From: HIMB11 sp965657135
Lineage (GTDB): Bacteria > Pseudomonadota > Alphaproteobacteria > Rhodobacterales > Rhodobacteraceae
DNA length: 64,000 bases
Assembly (NCBI GenBank): GCA_965657135.1
Contig: CBFHNF010000003.1
Coordinates: forward strand, 97,574 to 161,573
Reading direction: 5' to 3'
Positions 14,721 through 23,529 of this stretch are shown piece by piece. The translations under genes were made by a program, and so were the position numbers. Below the pieces are notes generated by a model. That model did not search any database. It was not told the DNA's origin and saw only the letters and a program-made list of their open reading frames with translations. Position 1 is the first letter of the stretch. Each line of letters opens with the position of its first letter.

Positions 14721-15479
14721 TTATTCAACGATTGTAGGTTTTGGCATTTGGGTTGTTTTTGGCATTACGCCCAAGCGGCGGGCCACTTCTGAATAGGCAT
14801 CTGTCAAATCACCTAGATCACGGCGGAAGACATCCTTATCCAATTTACGACCTGTTTCAATGTCCCATAGACGACAACTGTCTGGGCTAATTTCATCTGC
14901 GATCACCAAGCGTTGATAGTCGCCTTCGTAAACGCGACCGATTTCAATTTTGAAATCAACCAAGCGAATTCCGACGCCCAACATCAGACCCGACATGAAA
15001 TCATTTACACGCAATGCAAGCGATAGGATATCTTCCATATCCTGTTGGCTGGCCCAACCGAATGCCGCAATGTGTTCTTCTGTTACCAGTGGATCGCCTA
15101 GGCTGTCGTCTTTATAACAATATTCAACGATGGGGCGCGGCATTTGCGTCCCCTCTTCCATCCCAAGACGTTTGGATATGCTTCCCGCTGCATAATTGCG
15201 CACAATCACCTCAAGCGGGATAATTTCACATTTGCGCACCAATTGTTCGCGCATGTTAAGGCGTTTGATAAAATGCGTCGGGACACCAATGGACTGCAAA
15301 CCCGTCATAAAGAATTCTGACAAACGGTTATTCAAAACCCCTTTACCATCAATGACATCTCTCTTTTCTGCATTAAACGCAGTTGCGTCATCTTTGAAAT
15401 ACTGAACAAGTGTTCCGGGCTCTGGCCCCTCGTATAAAATTTTGGCTTTGCCTTCATAAATTTTTGTGCGACGCGCCAT
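14721..15479 (-). CDS. purC: SAICAR synthase (PurC)
   Basis: 252 aa from the ATG at 15479. Motifs: KIYEGKAKILYEG, DDATAFNAEKRD, GVPTHFIKRL, EVIVRNYAAGS and the ATP-site segment KIEIGRVYEGDY-type region near residue 180-190, then DEISPDSCRLWD. It joins aspartate to CAIR in purine synthesis. The frame is open further upstream to 15710, but those residues do not belong to the family. An ATG two codons earlier (15485) is also possible. Confidence 0.96.
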   Translation of the reverse strand: MARRTKIYEGKAKILYEGPEPGTLVQYFKDDATAFNAEKRDVIDGKGVLNNRLSEFFMTGLQSIGVPTHFIKRLNMREQLVRKCEIIPLEVIVRNYAAGSISKRLGMEEGTQMPRPIVEYCYKDDSLGDPLVTEEHIAAFGWASQQDMEDILSLALRVNDFMSGLMLGVGIRLVDFKIEIGRVYEGDYQRLVIADEISPDSCRLWDIETGRKLDKDVFRRDLGDLTDAYSEVARRLGVMPKTTQMPKPTIVE

Positions 15480-15640
15480 TGACATTCTTTCTTTGCTAGA
15501 TGGCGTTTCTTTAGGGCAGTTAGAGATGCGATACAAGCACCCAATACTTATTGAACAGTTTTCATAATCAACGTGAATATTATGAATTTGTTTTATGCTT
15601 TGCGGCATGTCACCCGTGCGGGAAGGAACAGGAGTATCCG

Positions 15641-16663
15641 ATGAGCAATGCATTTTTAGATATGTTAGCAAGCCAGGATTGGATTTTGGCGGATGGCGCA
15701 ACTGGAACAAACCTGTTCAATATGGGTTTATCCTCTGGGGATGCCCCAGAATTATGGAATGAAACGCACCCTGATAACATCCGTAAGCTGTATCAAATGG
15801 CTGTCGATGCGGGCAGCGATCTGTTTTTGACAAATAGCTTTGGTGGAAATTCCGCGCGACTAAAATTGCACGCGGCAGGCCACCGAGCGCGTGAACTGTC
15901 TCGGCTTTCTGTCGCATTGGGGCGTGAGATTGCGGATGCAACGGATCGGCCCGTAATTGTTGCCGCCTCAGTGGGACCAACAGGTGAAATTTTGGAACCC
16001 GTTGGCAGTCTGTCTCATCAAGAATGTGTTGAAATCTTTTTGGATCAGGCGATCGGACTAAAAGAAGGCGGCGCAGATGTTTTATGGTTAGAAACCATTT
16101 CATCACCCGAAGAATATCGTGCCGCAGCCGAGGCGTTTTCCCATGTGGATCTCCCTTGGGTTGGTACAATGAGTTTTGATACTGCTGGGCGCACGATGAT
16201 GGGCGTGACTTCCAAAGATATGGTTGCGCTGATCAATAGCCTGCCAAATCCACCTGTTGCCTTTGGGGCAAATTGTGGAACGGGATCGTCTGATTTGTTG
16301 CGCACTGTACAGGGAATTGCCAATGAAACCCCCACACAGGCAATCGTCGCCAAAGGAAACGCGGGGATCCCAAAATATGTAGATGGCCATATTTGTTATA
16401 ACGGCACCCCTGAATTGATGGCGGATTATGCTGTCATGGCACGCGATAGCGGCGCAAAAATTATTGGTGGATGTTGTGGCACGATGCCCGAACATTTGCG
16501 CGCGATGCGGCATGCGCTTGAGACACGTCCTCGATCAGAACAACCAACGCAGGACCAAATCGAAGCCGCACTTGGCGCTTTTAGTTCAACAAGCGATGGA
16601 ACCTCTGAAACTGACGTCCAAGCCCCACGCACCCGTCGATCACGTCGGCGCACGGCCGTCTAA
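15641..16663 (+). CDS. bmt: Homocysteine S-methyltransferase (methionine synthase Hcy module / BHMT-like)
   Basis: About 340 aa. The fold begins with DGATGTNLF, followed by TNSFGGN, a middle zinc Cys in FGANCGTG and the C-terminal zinc pair in IIGGCCGT, so all three zinc ligands are present. It transfers a methyl group to homocysteine. The related corrinoid protein (17949) and DUF1638 protein (18712) nearby suggest it is the homocysteine part of a split cobalamin methionine synthase, as known in roseobacters, rather than a betaine enzyme. The C-terminus has an Arg-rich tail (RTRRSRRRT). The ribosome site is AGGAACAGGAG; the stop overlaps a convergent gene by 4 bp. Confidence 0.88.
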   Translation: MSNAFLDMLASQDWILADGATGTNLFNMGLSSGDAPELWNETHPDNIRKLYQMAVDAGSDLFLTNSFGGNSARLKLHAAGHRARELSRLSVALGREIADATDRPVIVAASVGPTGEILEPVGSLSHQECVEIFLDQAIGLKEGGADVLWLETISSPEEYRAAAEAFSHVDLPWVGTMSFDTAGRTMMGVTSKDMVALINSLPNPPVAFGANCGTGSSDLLRTVQGIANETPTQAIVAKGNAGIPKYVDGHICYNGTPELMADYAVMARDSGAKIIGGCCGTMPEHLRAMRHALETRPRSEQPTQDQIEAALGAFSSTSDGTSETDVQAPRTRRSRRRTAV

Positions 16664-17748
16664 CCAAACAGCTCCATTTGGGCATGCGGCGCGTGCGGCG
16701 GGACGAATAAATCAGTGCGCAATTTGGCAACCCTCTCTGCCAAACCTAATCGTTTTATGGCAATATGAAAACGTTGGTTTAGGATTTCTGCATATTCCCC
16801 CTTACCTCTCATGCGTGTTGCAAAAGATGGATTATACAATTTTCCATCGTACATCGCACGCATGTGCCCCATAATACGATCACGTTTGTTTGGATAATGT
16901 TGCATCAGCCAATCATCAAACAATTCACCCGTGTCATGGGGCAATCGCAGCATGATCCAACTAGCAAAGGTTGCTCCATGATCGCGTCCCGCCTGCAAAA
17001 TCGCCTCTAATTCATGATCACTTAATCCGGGTATCATCGGTGAGGCCATCACCCGTACAGGAATTCCCGCATCACTTAGCCGTTGAATAATCATCAAGCG
17101 CCTTTTGGGATCGGGCGCGCGTGGCTCCATTCGGCGCGACAATGTGCGATCCAGACTGGTTACAGAAACCCCAACCCGGGCCAAGCCGTTACCTGCAAGA
17201 TCACTCAGAATATCAATATCACGTTCTATCATCGCCCCCTTGGTCACAATCGCGACGGGATGTTGGGTCTCACGCATCAACTCCAGAATTTGTCGGGTTG
17301 TTTGAAAGCGTCCTTCGATCGCCTGATAGGGGTCGGTATTCGTACCAATCGCGATTGGTGCAACACGATATTTCGATTTGGAAATTTCATGACGCAAACG
17401 TTCAACAACGCCCGTTTTTGCAAACAATTTTGTTTCAAAATCCAATCCCGATGACAGATCTAGGTAATTATGACTGGGGCGGGCATAACAATAGACACAG
17501 CCATGTTCACACCCACGATATGCATTAATTGATCGATCAAAAGGCAGATCTGGTGATCGATTATAAGAAATTGCACTCTTGGCGCGCTCTTTTGTGACAT
17601 GAGTACGCAGAACGTACGCCTCTTCTTCAATACTCCAGCCGTCATCAATCCAATGTCGTGTTTGATGATCATAGCGCGAATTTGGGCGGCTTACAGAACC
17701 TCGACCGCGCAATTTTTCGCTGGGTAATATATTCACCTTAGTGTTCAT
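16660..17748 (-). CDS. PA0069-family radical SAM protein
   Basis: About 362 aa from the ATG at 17748. The radical SAM cluster motif is CEHGCVYCYARP (about residues 79-86). Flanking features are RGRGSVSRPNSRYD at the N-terminus and TKGAMIERDIDIL in the barrel. The family has no settled reaction; some relatives are photolyase- or repair-like, and most are called conserved radical SAM proteins. It sits between two parts of the split methionine synthase on the other strand, which may be chance. Confidence 0.85.
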   Translation of the reverse strand: MNTKVNILPSEKLRGRGSVSRPNSRYDHQTRHWIDDGWSIEEEAYVLRTHVTKERAKSAISYNRSPDLPFDRSINAYRGCEHGCVYCYARPSHNYLDLSSGLDFETKLFAKTGVVERLRHEISKSKYRVAPIAIGTNTDPYQAIEGRFQTTRQILELMRETQHPVAIVTKGAMIERDIDILSDLAGNGLARVGVSVTSLDRTLSRRMEPRAPDPKRRLMIIQRLSDAGIPVRVMASPMIPGLSDHELEAILQAGRDHGATFASWIMLRLPHDTGELFDDWLMQHYPNKRDRIMGHMRAMYDGKLYNPSFATRMRGKGEYAEILNQRFHIAIKRLGLAERVAKLRTDLFVPPHAPHAQMELFG

Positions 17749-17948
17749 AGTCACACCATAGAACAAAAAAAGAACATTTGTAAAGATTATGCATTATTTG
17801 CATCATCAAATGTCTAGAAATTGTAAAAAAATGAAGCTAGGTCGGGATTTAAATGCCCAATGTCGCAAATTGCCAACTTAACCCGCGACAAAATGGCATT
17901 TGGTAGTTCAACCATAATGCGCAGCGCGCCTTGATAAGGAAACAAACC

Positions 17949-18641
17949 ATGTCCGAAGAAGACGACATCATCCTATCCGAACTAGACGATGAGGAACTGG
18001 TTCAACAGATGTTTGATGACCTTTACGATGGCCTGAAAGAGGAAATCGAAGAAGGTGTTAACATCCTATTAGAGCGTGGCTGGTCGCCCTACCAAATCCT
18101 AACCGAAGCGCTTGTCGGCGGTATGACAATTGTCGGTCAGGATTTCCGTGATGGCATTCTTTTCGTTCCTGAAGTTTTGTTGGCCGCAAATGCGATGAAG
18201 GGTGGCATGGCGATCCTTAAACCTTTGTTGGTGGAAACAGGCGCACCGCGGGTTGGGAAAATGGTTATCGGCACTGTAAAAGGCGATATTCACGACATCG
18301 GCAAAAACCTTGTTTCCATGATGATGGAAGGTGCAGGTTTCGAAGTGGTTGATCTGGGCATCAATAACGCCGTCGAAAGTTACATTGAAGCGTTGGAAAC
18401 TGAACAGCCAGACATCCTTGGCATGTCCGCACTGCTAACAACGACGATGCCATACATGAAGGTTGTTATCGATACCTTGATCGAACAAGGCGTTCGGGAC
18501 GACTATATCGTTCTAGTCGGTGGTGCTCCGCTAAACGAAGAGTTTGGCAAAGCCATTGGAGCAGACGCCTATTGTCGCGACGCGGCTGTTGCTGTTGAAA
18601 CCGCAAAAGAGTTCGTTGCGCGTAAGCACAATCAATTGTGA
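17949..18641 (+). CDS. Corrinoid (B12-binding) protein of methyl transfer
   Basis: About 230 aa, preceded by AAGGAAAC. The N-terminal four-helix cap is followed by the cobalamin domain: GDIHDIGKNLV holds the DxHxxG motif whose His binds cobalt, then MSALLTTTMPYM and LVGGAPL for the nucleotide tail. Such proteins carry the methyl group between methyltransferases. Together with the homocysteine module at 15641 it fits a split MetH; the methyl-folate-binding module is not seen in this window. Confidence 0.92.
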   Translation: MSEEDDIILSELDDEELVQQMFDDLYDGLKEEIEEGVNILLERGWSPYQILTEALVGGMTIVGQDFRDGILFVPEVLLAANAMKGGMAILKPLLVETGAPRVGKMVIGTVKGDIHDIGKNLVSMMMEGAGFEVVDLGINNAVESYIEALETEQPDILGMSALLTTTMPYMKVVIDTLIEQGVRDDYIVLVGGAPLNEEFGKAIGADAYCRDAAVAVETAKEFVARKHNQL

Positions 18642-18665
18642 TAAACGAAATCATCGTTTAACCAA

Positions 18666-18700
18666 AGGCTCGCGCGTCCTCCTTGCGCGGGCCTTTTTTT
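18666..18700 (+). terminator. Intrinsic terminator
   Basis: AGGCTCGCGC (18666-18675) pairs with GCGCGGGCCT (18685-18694) over 10 bp with one G-U, followed by a run of T. It ends the corrinoid-protein transcript just 12 bp before the next gene starts, so the DUF1638 gene either depends on read-through or has a promoter within this stretch. Confidence 0.88.
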
Positions 18701-18711
18701 GGGACATTCCG

Positions 18712-19362
18712 ATGGACATCACCGATCAAGACCTAAGCAATCATGAAACGACCCCGATACAAAATCAGGGTCGCATATTGTTATTGGCCTGCGGTGCATT
18801 GGCGCGCGAAATTTTAGACATTATTGACCATCATGGTTTTTCACATCTGGATCTGAAATGCCTGCCCGCGATATTGCATAACACGCCTGAAAAAATCACA
18901 CCATTAATCGAAGAAAAAATCACACACCATCGTGAACGCTACGATGAAATTTTTGTTCTTTATGCGGATTGTGGAACGGGTGGTTTGTTGCAATCTGCCT
19001 GCGAACGATTGGGTGTTAAAATGTTACAAGGGCCGCATTGCTATTCCTTTTTCGAAGGAAATAAAGTTTTTGCAAAACGTGAGGAATTCACTGCGTTCTA
19101 CCTAACCGATTTTTTGGTTCGACAGTTTGATGCCTTTGTTTGGAAGCCTTTGGGCTTGGATCGGCATCCTGAACTGATTTCAATGTATTTTGGAAATTAC
19201 ACGAAACTGGTCTATCAGGCACAAAATCCAACAGACGATTTAATCGATAAGGCCCGCGTTTACGCTGACCAAATGGGATTAGATTTCGAATACCGACCGA
19301 CTGGTTACGGTGATTTGGAAACGGAATTGGTAGCGTTTTCAAAAATCACTAATCAGCAATAG
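18712..19362 (+). CDS. DUF1638 protein
   Basis: About 216 aa. Features are LLACGALAREIL near the N-terminus, YADCGTGG in the middle, GPHCYSFFEG and a C-terminal YFGNYTKLVYQA stretch. The family is usual next to corrinoid methyltransferases in roseobacters and has been linked to methionine synthase function. The conserved cysteines in ACGA, DCGTG and PHCY could bind a metal or take part in corrinoid handling (inference). A terminator stands directly upstream. Confidence 0.85.
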   Translation: MDITDQDLSNHETTPIQNQGRILLLACGALAREILDIIDHHGFSHLDLKCLPAILHNTPEKITPLIEEKITHHRERYDEIFVLYADCGTGGLLQSACERLGVKMLQGPHCYSFFEGNKVFAKREEFTAFYLTDFLVRQFDAFVWKPLGLDRHPELISMYFGNYTKLVYQAQNPTDDLIDKARVYADQMGLDFEYRPTGYGDLETELVAFSKITNQQ

Positions 19363-19750
19363 ATTGAATACGTTCAACCATTGAACGCACGCCGTTTGAA
19401 CGTTGCGCGGACAAATGATCGTTTAACCCCAAACGCGCCAACTCAGCATGTGCATCTACTTTAGCGATTTCCGACAGGGATAATCCGTTATAGAGAGCGC
19501 GCAATACCGCAACCAACCCGCGCACAATCATAGCGTCGCTATCACCGTCAAACCGAAATGTGCTGTCCTCAGTATAAAACTGCAACCAAACCTGCGACGC
19601 GCAGCCATTCACTTTATTCGCGTCAACCTTGAACGCGTCATCCAAATCGTCCATCGCTTTGCCAAGTTCAATCACGTGACGATAGCGATCTTCCCAGTCT
19701 TCTAGGAATTCAAAATCTTCGACGATGTCTTCAAATGCAACGCTGGCCAT
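19349..19750 (-). CDS. sufE: SufE-family Fe-S cluster assembly protein
   Basis: 133 aa, the normal size. The sulfur acceptor cysteine is in NKVNGCASQVWL (about residue 50). FDGDSDAMIVRGLVAVL and LGLNDHLSAQRSNG complete the family pattern. SufE takes persulfide from the SufS desulfurase. The gene is alone, convergent with DUF1638 by a 14-bp overlap; no suf operon is in view. Confidence 0.93.
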   Translation of the reverse strand: MASVAFEDIVEDFEFLEDWEDRYRHVIELGKAMDDLDDAFKVDANKVNGCASQVWLQFYTEDSTFRFDGDSDAMIVRGLVAVLRALYNGLSLSEIAKVDAHAELARLGLNDHLSAQRSNGVRSMVERIQSIAD

Positions 19751-19869
19751 AACGATCCTTTCATTTGGGCTAGATGTAGGCGGGGATTTGCCAAAGGTCT
19801 AGTGTAAGTCACACTTTTCATAATGATTAATTTACGCTACCTATTCCAAAAACCATAAGGAATAGGTGC

Positions 19870-20340
19870 ATGCGCCGTTTTGTTGTCTCGCTGATGTTGT
19901 TATCCCTGATCGCAGGCTGTTCACAGATCAGTAAAAGCCGATTCAATCCAACAAATTGGCTGCGCGAGCAAGAAGGTCCACCCAGTTTGATCCCCGAAGA
20001 AAGCGCGATGCGTGGCATTACAAAACGAGCTTATGCGGGCACCCCTATCCATCAATTGGCACAGGTTAAATTGGAACCCACCTCTGATGGCAAAATTCTA
20101 GTGGTTACAGCCTATGGCGCACGAAGTGCTGCACAAAATGCACAGTTTGAAGAGGTTTCGACAGCTCCTGATGGCGAACTGCACTTAATTTTAAATGCAG
20201 AAGTGAACCCCGATGCCCCCATTGGCACACCTGCAAATCGCAAAATCACCGTTCCTAAATTTCTATCGACTGGAACCTTAGCGGACATTCGCAAGATTGT
20301 CGTGATTGGTAAAACCAATAGCCTGTCAATCAGACCCTAA
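19870..20340 (+). CDS. Lipoprotein of unknown function
   Basis: 156 aa. A lipobox LIAGC at residues about 14-18 follows a basic, hydrophobic start (RRFVVSLMLLS), so the protein should be lipid-anchored. The body is beta-rich (DGKILVVTAYGA, GELHLILNAEV). Conserved in appearance with rhodobacterial outer-membrane-associated lipoproteins of unknown role. Convergent with rnd, with directly adjacent stops. Confidence 0.8.
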   Translation: MRRFVVSLMLLSLIAGCSQISKSRFNPTNWLREQEGPPSLIPEESAMRGITKRAYAGTPIHQLAQVKLEPTSDGKILVVTAYGARSAAQNAQFEEVSTAPDGELHLILNAEVNPDAPIGTPANRKITVPKFLSTGTLADIRKIVVIGKTNSLSIRP

Positions 20341-21504
20341 TCATTTCGGCAATTCAAAAGTTGTAACGACACGCCCTTTGGCAACCAGTCCGATTTCACC
20401 CTGACAAAGACGTTTTGCTTCGTCTCCGAACACTTCGGAACGCCATCCTCGCAACATATCCAAATTCCGATCCCCTGCGGCCATCGCGTCTAAGTCGGCC
20501 GCAGAAGCTACAAGTTTTGCTGCGACGCCCAAATGTTCCGTTTTTGCCTTAAGTAAGACCCGTAACATTTCACACAGCGCAGGGTTTGCATCAGGCGTGT
20601 CTTCTTTTTTCTCAACTGATGGCAACTGCTCGGGTTGGAGTGCCATGGCCTTTGACACAGCAGCCAAGATACCCTTGGCAATATCGCCTTTTCGGGCCTC
20701 TCGCAGCAACAGACGCGAACGCTGCAAATCATCGATAGACTGCGGTTTTGTAGAGGCCAATTCAATCAATGCATCATCTTTGAACACGCGGTTGCGTGGG
20801 ATATTGTTGCTCTGTGCAAATGCCTCGCGAAATTCAGCCAATTCACGTACAATTCCAAGTACCCGGGCCGAATTTGTACGTGTCTTGACCCGTTTCCATG
20901 CCTCTTGTGGGCGCATGATATAGGTCTCGGGGTTGGTCAAAATCTCAAGCTCTTCTTCGACCCAATGCGCCCTTTTGTTTCTGGCCAGTTTTGCAGCCAG
21001 TTTTTCATAAATGACGCGCAAGTGCGTGACGTCTGCCAACGCATAGGTTTTTTGCGCATCGCTCAGTGGGCGGCGTGACCAATCTGTAAATCGAGATGAT
21101 TTATCCAATGATTCTTTGGCAACCTTCCGCACCAAAGTTTCGTATCCAACCTGATCTCCAAAACCACATACCATTGCCGCAACCTGTGTATCGAACAACG
21201 GCTTGGGTATGATACCGGCATCAACAAAGAAAATTTCCAAATCCTGTCGTGCGGCATGAAATACTTTGAGAACGCTATCATTCAAAAACAATTCATATAA
21301 TGGATCAAGCGACATTTCCGCAGACAGAGGGTCGACTAAGACTGCGTTTTCGTCACCTTCGCCAGGATAGGCAATCTGAATGAGGCATAATTTCGAATAA
21401 TAAGTCCGTTCCCGCAGGAATTCTGTGTCAACTGTTAAATACGGATGTTTTGCAGCAGCTGAACAAAATTCAGCAAGTTCTTGCGTGGTTGTTAGGGTTT
21501 TCAT
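20341..21504 (-). CDS. rnd: Ribonuclease D
   Basis: 387 aa. The DEDD exonuclease motifs are seen: VDTEFLRERTYY (exo I), VFHAARQDLEIF (exo II) and KTYALADVTHL (exo III), followed by an HRDC domain (LRELAEFREAFAQSNN-type segment and KDDALIELA). It trims the 3' ends of tRNAs and other stable RNAs. Length is normal. Confidence 0.95.
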   Translation of the reverse strand: MKTLTTTQELAEFCSAAAKHPYLTVDTEFLRERTYYSKLCLIQIAYPGEGDENAVLVDPLSAEMSLDPLYELFLNDSVLKVFHAARQDLEIFFVDAGIIPKPLFDTQVAAMVCGFGDQVGYETLVRKVAKESLDKSSRFTDWSRRPLSDAQKTYALADVTHLRVIYEKLAAKLARNKRAHWVEEELEILTNPETYIMRPQEAWKRVKTRTNSARVLGIVRELAEFREAFAQSNNIPRNRVFKDDALIELASTKPQSIDDLQRSRLLLREARKGDIAKGILAAVSKAMALQPEQLPSVEKKEDTPDANPALCEMLRVLLKAKTEHLGVAAKLVASAADLDAMAAGDRNLDMLRGWRSEVFGDEAKRLCQGEIGLVAKGRVVTTFELPK

Positions 21505-21575
21505 CTACTTACTTATTCTTATCTAACACCCCCGCACTGTCTTTAATTACAAAATTTCCAGAGCGTTGGAAAGCC

Positions 21576-22172
21576 TTATGTTGTTATTTCAATGGGGGAT
21601 TTATCCCCAACCGCAAATCTTTTCACGACAGCAGGGTACAATATGTGTTCTTGTTTTAGAACACGCCGTGCTAAATCCTGTGGTGCATCACCATCCAAAA
21701 TTGGTACGCTGATTTGCCCAAGAATAGGTCCGTCATCAAGGGCGGCTGTGACTTCATGGACGGTGCATCCTGCCACGCGATCCCCTGCCTCAATCGCACG
21801 GGCATGGGTGTTTAGACCTTTATATTTTGGCAATAGTGATGGGTGGATATTTAACATCCGCCCGCTCCACTCATCTGTAAAGCTTGCGGTCAAAACACGC
21901 ATAAAACCCGCCAAGCAAATCAAATCGATATTGTATGGTTCCAGACGTTTCTGAATCTCAGCTTCAAAGGCTGCGCGATCTCCAGCATATGGTTTGTGAT
22001 CAATCACCTCGCAAGGTACGCCAAACCGTTCGGCATGCTGAATAACACCTGCATCAATTTGATTTGTAACGATTAAAGCCGTGCTTGCTGGATGATCACC
22101 CTGCATGCTTTCCATCAACTTAACAGCGTTAGAACCGCTGCCAGATGCGAAAATAGCAACACGTCTTGTCAC
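21576..22172 (-). CDS. purN: Phosphoribosylglycinamide formyltransferase (PurN)
   Basis: 198 aa. Motifs FASGSGSN for the phosphate, LAGFMRVL, LNIHPSLLPKYKG with the catalytic Asn/His, and TVHEVTAALDDGPILGQ with the catalytic Asp. It formylates GAR in purine synthesis. The start overlaps the purM stop by 4 bp (coupled). Confidence 0.97.
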   Translation of the reverse strand: MTRRVAIFASGSGSNAVKLMESMQGDHPASTALIVTNQIDAGVIQHAERFGVPCEVIDHKPYAGDRAAFEAEIQKRLEPYNIDLICLAGFMRVLTASFTDEWSGRMLNIHPSLLPKYKGLNTHARAIEAGDRVAGCTVHEVTAALDDGPILGQISVPILDGDAPQDLARRVLKQEHILYPAVVKRFAVGDKSPIEITT

Positions 22173-23215
22173 GACAATGTCCCAGTGTAATGCACGTCAT
22201 CCTCTGGGCTTACTTCACCGATGGTGACGGGTTCTTCGCCAAGGGAGATCAACACATCGCTCACGTTCTGAGCATGATTTGGATCCACAATCAGAACCAT
22301 TCCTAGGCCACAGTTAAACGTTTTCAGCATCTCGGTTTGCTCCATCCCACCTTGGGATTGAAGCCATGAAAAAACGGGCGGTAAATCCCATGTGTTCAGA
22401 TCAATTTTGATCCCCTGCCCGTCATTCAGCGCACGTGGAATATTTTCCGACAGTCCGCCACCCGTTATATGCGTAAGCGCATGAACGCCACCTGATTTCA
22501 ACGCTGCCAAAGACTGCTTTACATAAAGTCGCGTTGGCGCCAACAAGGCTTCACCCAAGGCTTGGTTAGAAAATGGGGCCTGATCTGACCATTTCAAACC
22601 AGATCCATCAACCAGATGACGCACCAAGGAATAGCCATTGGAGTGGACGCCACTTGAACGCAGGGCAATTAATTTGTCCCCAACGGCGACATCGCGCGGC
22701 AGCGCACTTCCCCGCTCCATCGCGCCCACTGCAAAGCCGGCAAGGTCAAAATCATCTGCTGCGTACATGCCAGGCATTTCGGCGGTTTCCCCGCCGATCA
22801 GCGCACATCCAGATAACTCACAGCCCGTGGCGATCCCTTCGATGATCGTTGCGGCCTGTTCCACGTGCAATTTACCAGTCGCAAAATAATCTAGGAAAAA
22901 CAATGGCTCTGCCCCCTGACAGACCAAGTCATTTACGCACATCGCAACCAGATCGATCCCGATCGTGTCAAAATGTCCTGTATCAATCGCGATGCGTAGT
23001 TTCGTTCCAACACCATCAGTGGCAGACACAAGAATGGGATCATCAAAACCAGCTGCCTTTAGGTCAAACAAACCGCCAAAACCGCCGAGCCCCGCCATGA
23101 CGCCGCTTCTGTTTGTACGCTTTGCCGCAGGTTTGATACGATCAACCAATGCATTGCCTGCATCAATATCAACCCCCGCCTGCGCATATGTCGCGCCGTT
23201 CTTGCCGTCCGTCAT
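22169..23215 (-). CDS. purM: AIR synthetase (PurM)
   Basis: 348 aa. Starts TYAQAGVDIDAGN, then GGFGGLFDLK, SATDGVGTKL, GGETAEMPGMY, GVHSNGYSLVR and THITGGGLSENIPRAL, all standard for PurM. It closes the imidazole ring of AIR. It is the first gene of the purMN operon. Confidence 0.97.
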   Translation of the reverse strand: MTDGKNGATYAQAGVDIDAGNALVDRIKPAAKRTNRSGVMAGLGGFGGLFDLKAAGFDDPILVSATDGVGTKLRIAIDTGHFDTIGIDLVAMCVNDLVCQGAEPLFFLDYFATGKLHVEQAATIIEGIATGCELSGCALIGGETAEMPGMYAADDFDLAGFAVGAMERGSALPRDVAVGDKLIALRSSGVHSNGYSLVRHLVDGSGLKWSDQAPFSNQALGEALLAPTRLYVKQSLAALKSGGVHALTHITGGGLSENIPRALNDGQGIKIDLNTWDLPPVFSWLQSQGGMEQTEMLKTFNCGLGMVLIVDPNHAQNVSDVLISLGEEPVTIGEVSPEDDVHYTGTLS

Positions 23216-23321
23216 TTATGGTCCTTTCGCGAAATTAGCGCCCAACTAATATATTGTGTGCTAAGTTTCAATCGCAAACCCTTGACCTTGGCGCAACATA
23301 TGATAGCAAACGCTTCAAAGT

Positions 23322-23398
23322 GGGCCTGTAGCTCAATTGGTTAGAGCAGAGCGCTCATAACGCTTTGGTTGCGGGTTCAAGTCCTGCCGGGCCTACCA
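23322..23398 (+). tRNA. tRNA with CAU anticodon, probably tRNA-Ile2 (lysidine type)
   Basis: GGGCCTG acceptor, TAGCTCAATTGGTTAGAGC D arm, anticodon stem GAGCG/CGCTT with loop CTCATAA (anticodon CAU), TTCAAGT T-loop and an encoded CCA. The acceptor arm and the CTCATAA loop are more like tRNA-Ile(CAU), which TilS modifies to lysidine, than like the elongator tRNA-Met of alphaproteobacteria. The choice between the two is an inference. Confidence 0.9.
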
Positions 23399-23529
23399 TA
23401 CCACTTTTTGCCTTAGGAAAGAGGGAGTTCCTTTTGGGGACTTTGGCAGCGAATTGGCTATTTAGATCAGTGACGCGCATCGTCAGTAATAATTTTTTTG
23501 CTGTTTTAAAAAAACCAACCCTAGAATGC

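Noticed and set aside
15481..15640. Possible SAM or SAH riboswitch before the homocysteine methyltransferase
   Set aside because: I looked for the SAM-II, SAM-V, SAM/SAH and SAH patterns and could not see the conserved cores in this 160-bp gap.
15480..15710. N-terminal extension of PurC
   Set aside because: The extra 77 codons do not belong to the PurC family and overlap the divergent gene's upstream region; an internal ATG is the proper start.
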